Part shown: positions 59,515 to 64,000 of the stretch, piece after piece
Layout of the letters: the number at the start of each line of letters is the position of its first letter
How positions within the stretch are numbered: position 1 is the first letter of the stretch
DNA from: Stentor coeruleus
Taxonomy: Eukaryota > Ciliophora > Heterotrichea > Heterotrichida > Stentoridae
DNA length: 64,000 nucleotides
Assembly: GCA_001970955.1 (NCBI GenBank)
Contig: MPUH01000030.1
Coordinates: forward strand, 62,001 to 126,000
Direction of reading: 5' to 3'
Notes under the pieces: generated by a model
Seen by the model: the letters and a program-made list of their open reading frames with translations, nothing else
Told to the model about the DNA's origin: nothing
Databases searched by the model: none
Translations under genes and position numbers: made by a program

Positions 59515-61384
59515 ATGTCGAGAACTGAATCTAAACTAAGTCAATATATTGGCGAGGCACAAATAAGTATGCTAGATTCTAATGAAAGTTTATATGAAGA
59601 CAAAATTGAAGATAGCAGTTCAATTCTCAAAGACGCGCTGTTGGCTAAATGCCGAGAAACCATCGAGGTATAAACTAATCAGAATCTCTATGCTGAAATC
59701 GAATTGCAAAAACGCCAAAGACGAGAAGCTGAGTTGTTATGCAAAGAAAGCGAAGTTAAACTCCAAACATTAGAAAAGAAATTTAAAGACAACTCTTTAA
59801 AAGTCCTTGAATATAAAGAAGAAAATGAAAAACTCCAATATTTAAACCAAGAACTAAAAAAAGCTTTTAGTAAAACTGGAAGTGCTGAAAATGAAATATT
59901 AAGATTAAAGGAAGAACTCGAAGAGTCACAGCAAAAGATTGAAGATTTTCAGTTTAAATGTGAAAGATTAACTATGCAGTGCAAAATTACTGAAACTGTT
60001 ACAGCAAGTCTTAAACAAGCACAAGAAGATTATCAGAAGTATTTGAAAGATGAGAAGGATATTTTTGAAAATAGAGAAAGAGAGCTGAAGGAAAAATATG
60101 AGCAACTTGAGAGTAAATTGAAAAAAAGATTTCAAAGCAAAGAGCTTCAGTTAAAACAAGAAATAACTCAATCAATTTTGGAAATACAAAGATCAGTTGA
60201 TATTAATGATATTGAGCATTCGAAAATTAGAAGTGAAAACCAAAATTTAAAAGAAAACATCAAAGGTTTGAATGAAAATATAGTTACTATAGAATGCTCA
60301 TATAGGGAGCAGATTGATAAATTAGAACATGAAATCCATTCCCTCAAACTAATTATTAACGAAAAAAATACTCATTTAGAAAGAAGCGATTCAATTCAAA
60401 AATATGAAAAAAGTAAGCTAGAAGCAACACTCGCTAAAGAAAAAGAATTAGAAACTCTAATCAAAACCTTAGAAGAAAAGGTTAAAAACAACGAAAACCG
60501 CTATNACTCTAATCAAAACCTTAGAAGAAAAGGTTAAAAACAACGAAAACCGCTATGCTGAAACAAAAAAATTATGTGAAAGCCTCACCACAGAAGTTCT
60601 TAATTTAAAAAGCGACCTTCAAAAAGAAACCAACAGATGCCAAGCTAAAGAAATCGAAATCAAGCAAATGGGAGAAAAGGATAAAGAACTTCTCTCAAAA
60701 ATCAATAAACTAAAAGAAGAAAAACAAGAAGACGCAAAAATGTACTCCAAAGAAGTTGAAGACAAAATAGAAAGCACTGGAAACATCATAAGAAATCAAT
60801 TTCAAAAAGAATACGAAACTAAAATAGAAGAACTCAAAAACAAAACCAATGATTTGCAAACAGAAAATAAAGTTCTCCGGACAAAACTCGAAAGCAAATA
60901 CATTGAAATACAAAAAATCAAAAGCAACAAAGACTTAAACTCCCAAGAAATAAGAGAAAGTTCCAAAATGTATGAGCAAACTATAGAAGAACCAAATGAA
61001 GAATCTTATATTCTAAAGCAAAAAATCGCCAAAATGCAAAAACAAAAAATGTCTATTGAGCAAAAATTCTTAAGTTTAAAAGAAGAATTCAATACTTTAG
61101 AAGAAAAAATCAAGCAAGACAGTATTTTTTTTCGTAATGAAACCATGAGAAAAGATGACGAACTGAATAGGATGAAAAAGAAATTTGAGACAAAATTAAG
61201 AGAAATATATGCTGAGAATAGTCTTGTTATAGAACAGATGAGGACTGATTTATTGAGATTGAATAATGAGATAAGAAATAGAGATTCTAAAGACTCGTGC
61301 TATTGGATATCGAAAGTTATTGAAGATTTAATCAAAAAGATTCCTTCGAGTAATCATTTTCAAACTTATAAAATATTTTCTTAA
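59515..61384 (+). CDS. long coiled-coil protein, split by an assembly N
   Basis: Exon 1 is 59515-59667 and exon 2 starts at 59683. The frame runs to 60504, meets N at 60505 and an exact 51-nt copy of 60454-60504, and resumes in another frame at 60557 to TAA at 61384. Deleting N and one copy restores one frame of about 600 residues: MSRTESKLSQYIGEAQ, then almost pure Glu/Lys/Gln/Leu coiled coil (YLNQELKKAFSKTGSAEN ... LELKNKTNDLQTENKVLR). It has no other domain. It is probably a cytoskeletal or centrosomal scaffold. Without the correction it looks like two genes. Confidence 0.83.
59668..59682 (+). other. 15-nt spliceosomal intron
   Basis: GTATAAACTAATCAG, the only intron here ending in CAG. 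Phase 0. It contains a TAA that would stop the frame after Glu. A is at position 10. Confidence 0.87.
60454..60556 (+). repeat. exact 51-nt duplication across a single N
   Basis: 60454-60504 and 60506-60556 are identical and N is at 60505. The duplication lies in coding sequence and breaks its frame; collapsing one copy repairs it. This looks like two contig ends joined without merging their overlap. Confidence 0.93.
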
Positions 61385-61505
61385 TATTTTTCCATTAATA
61401 ATCAGAAATAAGGGGAATTTCCTATCTGGAGAAAATATATACTAACTGTAATTTATTATAAGCATAAGCAAAAGCTATTGATTTTCTCCAAGTCCATATA
61501 TAAAA

Positions 61506-62036
61506 ATGAGAACCTTAAAGTTCACTAAGAGCTATTACCCAACGGACCTTCCAAGTGTATCGTCAATCAGGCCTTATTTTTTCCCATCAAGGACCCGCAA
61601 AATGAGCCTAAACGCCTCTATAGGTACGCAATGTGATAAGTACTCTCATAAGCGCAGCATAAGCGAAGGGGTCTCTAAATCACCTATAACAATACTAAAC
61701 TCCATAGTCATGAAAAAAATACTATCAAGGCCATCATCACCAATAACCGTCCCAACAAAGTCTTTAGACTACATCCCATCATCAAAAATACGTAAAAAAA
61801 AAACTTTGACGAAATCTTCTCGTCTTCACTACCAGTTTCTTCATAAAATAGTAAAAAAAGTTCAATCGCCCAGCATTTGCAAAGCTTCTTTGTATATGCC
61901 GAATAAATCTATTACAAAAAACTCACAAAACACTAAGTTTCTTAGAAAAACTATCAAATTGTCGCATTCTCCTGTGCTTAATGACTGCCCTTCTAATTCT
62001 TCAATAGATTATTTTTTACCAAGATATAAAAGCTAA
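61506..62036 (+). CDS. basic Ser/Lys-rich protein
   Basis: 176 residues, ATG at 61506 to TAA. Begins MRTLKFTKSYYPTDLPSVSS; rich in Ser, Lys, Pro and Arg (HKRSISEGVSKSPITIL, RKKKTLTKSSRLHYQFLHKI). No ordered domain visible. Similar in style to the 205-aa and 226-aa basic proteins of the window. Probably disordered and phosphorylated; function unknown. Confidence 0.68.
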   Translation: MRTLKFTKSYYPTDLPSVSSIRPYFFPSRTRKMSLNASIGTQCDKYSHKRSISEGVSKSPITILNSIVMKKILSRPSSPITVPTKSLDYIPSSKIRKKKTLTKSSRLHYQFLHKIVKKVQSPSICKASLYMPNKSITKNSQNTKFLRKTIKLSHSPVLNDCPSNSSIDYFLPRYKS

Positions 62037-62762
62037 CAAATAATATTATTGTAGACTATGATATGAAAGCATGGAAATACCAGTTTTCTTTGATATATTA
62101 AGATATGTAAGATTGTTATATGGAAATTGTGGAATAGTATTTAGAAGGATTGCTTTGTATAGAAAGAAAAGTTGTTATTTCTGTGATATTTTAATTAGTT
62201 TTTTTATCTTTTGGATGAGAATTGTTTAGTTTATATGTCTTTGTAAATTTNTTGGATGAGAATTGTTTAGTTTATATGTCTTTGTAAATTTTCCTAAAAT
62301 TTAATATGACTTATCATAAAATATTATTTAGAACTGCACTATTCTAAATTAATGCAACTTTTTCATACTTTCACTATGAATAACTATTTAGTTTATTCCA
62401 TTTGAATTAGATACTTTCTATCCATAATGCATCATAAAAAAGATGTAAAATATATGAAACAAAATATCATAGAAAAAAAGCGTATATATTCACGATCAGT
62501 GATGCTAAATCTTTAAAGCCTCAATATTTCCTTCTCATGCTGCAAATCACTTAATCTAGCTAATCTTCAATGCAAATCACTACCAAAAAATTAAAATTGG
62601 CGCTCAAAAATAAACTCAAACAAACAAAAAAAAACACAAAGTTCTCATGAAAAGCTATGAAAGCAACTAAAACCTTTCAATAATCGCTATAAACCTTTAA
62701 ATCCAAAGTTTATCCCTTTTCTTCACCAATTTTAACTTCATTTGATTTAAAATCTGAGTTAT
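62037..62762. other. intergenic between convergent genes, includes an N-flanked duplication
   Basis: 726 bp. A 40-nt exact duplication surrounds N at 62251. At 62541 and 62571 the 11-nt word TGCAAATCACT occurs twice. No gene. Confidence 0.6.
62211..62291. repeat. exact 40-nt duplication across a single N
   Basis: 62211-62250 and 62252-62291 are identical with N at 62251. Same artefact type as at 60505. Confidence 0.93.
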
Positions 62763-63434
62763 TTAAACTAAATCATAGTGTATCATGAACACTTCTTCTG
62801 GTAAAATATAATTATTGTAGTCACAGAAGTCTATTCCAACACCAGTTATTATAAGATCATCAAGTGGTCTTAAATCATAATCACTAGACTCAGTGAATGA
62901 AAAGTCTTTTTCATCATAAACTATGATTTGCTTCTTGCTTTTAAGTTTTTTATTGATTGTGTTCAGGATAGCCATAGAAAGGACTTCATCAAATTCCCTT
63001 AACTGTTCCCTATTTGCATCAAAGCCATTAAGTTTGCGATATTGTCTTCTAAGCATGGAATAAAAGTGATTTTTGATTGAATTGTCTGTACGGCCTTGCA
63101 AATACTTGGAGATGTCAGCCCATTTGTTTCCTAGCTCAATGTGTTTTTCAAATAACAGTTTTTCTTCTTCTAGAGACCAGGGATTTTTTAAAATCAAAGG
63201 GTCTAAATGGTTATGCCAACGTTCACGACACTGTTTTCCACTTCTTATTGGCGATTTTATCTCTTTATTAAGTTTTTCTGCAATCAGCGCCCACTGTTGT
63301 GTGCCATTTTCTTGGACCAACACCTTAATAACCTCGTCTTCTACAGGCGTCCAAGGTCTTCTTTTCCCAGGGATCTTTATAACAGCAATCTTATTTTTGG
63401 GCGGTCTTCCTCTTAATTTTTTTTTTTTGGCCAT
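62763..63434 (-). CDS. R2R3-Myb transcription factor with AT-hook
   Basis: 223 residues, ATG at 63434-63432. Residues about 7-13 (LRGRPPK) form an AT-hook. Two Myb repeats follow: RRPWTPVEDEVIKVLVQE ... QCRERWHNHLDP (W/Trp spacing as in R2) and KNPWSLEEEKLLFEKHIELG then GNKWADISKYLQGRTDNSIK and NHFYSMLRR (R3). The C-terminal 90 residues are acidic and hydrophobic. The R2-R3 layout with LQGRTDN/RWHNHL signatures is that of c-Myb-type DNA-binding proteins. It should regulate transcription; target unknown. Confidence 0.92.
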   Translation of the reverse strand: MAKKKKLRGRPPKNKIAVIKIPGKRRPWTPVEDEVIKVLVQENGTQQWALIAEKLNKEIKSPIRSGKQCRERWHNHLDPLILKNPWSLEEEKLLFEKHIELGNKWADISKYLQGRTDNSIKNHFYSMLRRQYRKLNGFDANREQLREFDEVLSMAILNTINKKLKSKKQIIVYDEKDFSFTESSDYDLRPLDDLIITGVGIDFCDYNNYILPEEVFMIHYDLV

Positions 63435-63646
63435 TTGTTCGTTAAATTTATTGACATGCTAATACTACTAGCATTTTTAAATATTCAAAACCCTCAACTT
63501 ATTCATATTCTTTCAGCGTATAAAAGCATAATCTTATTCTATAAATTAGTCCCTTAGCGCTTGTTCCATTAAAACTTTCACTACAAAGAAATTTATTTAT
63601 TTCTAAATCAAAGGTTTATATTAACATATTGTAATGTGTAATTATT

Positions 63647-64000
63647 ATGTTGAAAAGACCTTTCAATAGGCTTTTGTTTGAATCACCTGCAGTACTCGCT
63701 GGGCTTGAACCTGAGCTGACAAGAAGGGATTTTGAGTTTGAACGGCGACTTGGGGATGGTGCTTTTGGGCAAGTATGGCGCGTCAAACATAAATCCACGT
63801 TGAAAATATATGCAATGAAACAAGTGCCAAAAGATAAAGTCATGAAAATGCTCGGGCAATTTAGAAGGGAAGTTTATATCATGTATGAGCTTTCTCACCC
63901 GCATATAATCAAACTTTTCAATCACTTTGAAGATGAGAAGTTCTTTTATTTGATTATGGAGCTTGCAGAAGGTGGGAATTTATTCCACAAACTATACAGG
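63647..64000 (+). CDS. protein kinase, Aurora-like N-lobe, 3' end outside window
   Basis: 118 codons from ATG at 63647, open to the window end. MLKRPFNRLLFESPAVLAGL leads to DFEFERRLGDGAFGQVWRVK (Gly loop), YAMKQVPKDKVM (lysine), FRREVYIMYELSHPHIIKLF and FYLIMELAEGGNLFHKLY. Strings DFEFERRLG-GAFG, MKQV, REV and HPHIIKLFNHFED are close to Aurora-type kinases, although NEK or AGC membership is not excluded from half a domain. Confidence 0.85.
   Translation, partial: MLKRPFNRLLFESPAVLAGLEPELTRRDFEFERRLGDGAFGQVWRVKHKSTLKIYAMKQVPKDKVMKMLGQFRREVYIMYELSHPHIIKLFNHFEDEKFFYLIMELAEGGNLFHKLYR

Noticed and set aside
1-64000. tRNA genes and CRISPR arrays
   Set aside because: No T-loop plus acceptor pairing found by eye, and no spaced direct repeats.

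Overview
The window looks like a stretch of somatic (macronuclear) genome from a heterotrich ciliate close to Stentor. The DNA is AT-rich and about 42 protein genes lie on both strands with short spacers. There is no sign of bacterial operon structure. The proteins are typical of a ciliated protist: a BEACH-WD40 giant, Rab GTPases, many kinases, CFAP96 and a CFAP97-like protein, and tail-anchored and coiled-coil proteins. The code appears to be standard: TAA, TAG and TGA all end genes, and one Rab ends in Lys-Arg-Phe-Cys followed by TGA.

The clearest signature is a set of nine 15-nt introns. Most of their 3' TAGs look like in-frame stops until removed. All nine are GT...(T/C)AG, exactly 15 nt, with A at position 10, probably the branch point. 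Removing them joins or extends six genes: a 511-aa coiled-coil protein (2815-4365), a 297-aa basic protein (19517-20425), a RING-H2 protein (20438-20989), a 345-aa coiled-coil protein (24454-25506), a 226-aa basic protein (50640-51335) and a neutral-sphingomyelinase-like enzyme (58383-59351). A ninth intron sits in a long coiled-coil gene (59515-61384).

Layout. 0-16 kb: mostly lineage-specific coiled-coil or basic proteins, plus an HMG-box protein, an EF-hand protein, an ankyrin-SAM protein and CFAP96. 16-30 kb: a DnaJ protein, an EEP phosphatase/nuclease, a lipid-anchored MAP3K-like kinase, a RING-H2 protein, a MAK/RCK-type kinase with an internal stop, a ZIP metal transporter, ribokinase and a CK1 kinase. 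31-40 kb: a GTPase fused to a small heat-shock domain, membrane and basic proteins, and a Rab. 40-48 kb: one 8-kb intronless BEACH gene. 48-64 kb: a PLAC8 protein, a second Rab, a RING-CH/FHA protein, a cyclin, a CFAP97-like protein, a sphingomyelinase-like enzyme, a long coiled coil, an R2R3 Myb and the start of an Aurora-like kinase.

The genes do not form a single pathway; they are a cross-section of signalling, trafficking and cilium or cortex functions. The most notable observations are: (i) a MAK-type kinase whose conserved activation-segment Trp is TAG, inside a 15-nt GT-AG block that lacks the branch A; (ii) same-strand gene pairs separated by only 3, 12 and 14 bp; (iii) the GTPase-alpha-crystallin fusion; (iv) spacers whose C/G asymmetry seems to point in the direction of transcription; (v) a decayed TPR gene and other fossil-like reading frames in the spacers; and (vi) three single Ns, each flanked by a duplicated segment, which look like unmerged contig ends. 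One of these splits a real gene. I could not run searches. Family names rest on motifs I can read, and introns that leave no in-frame stop may have been missed.
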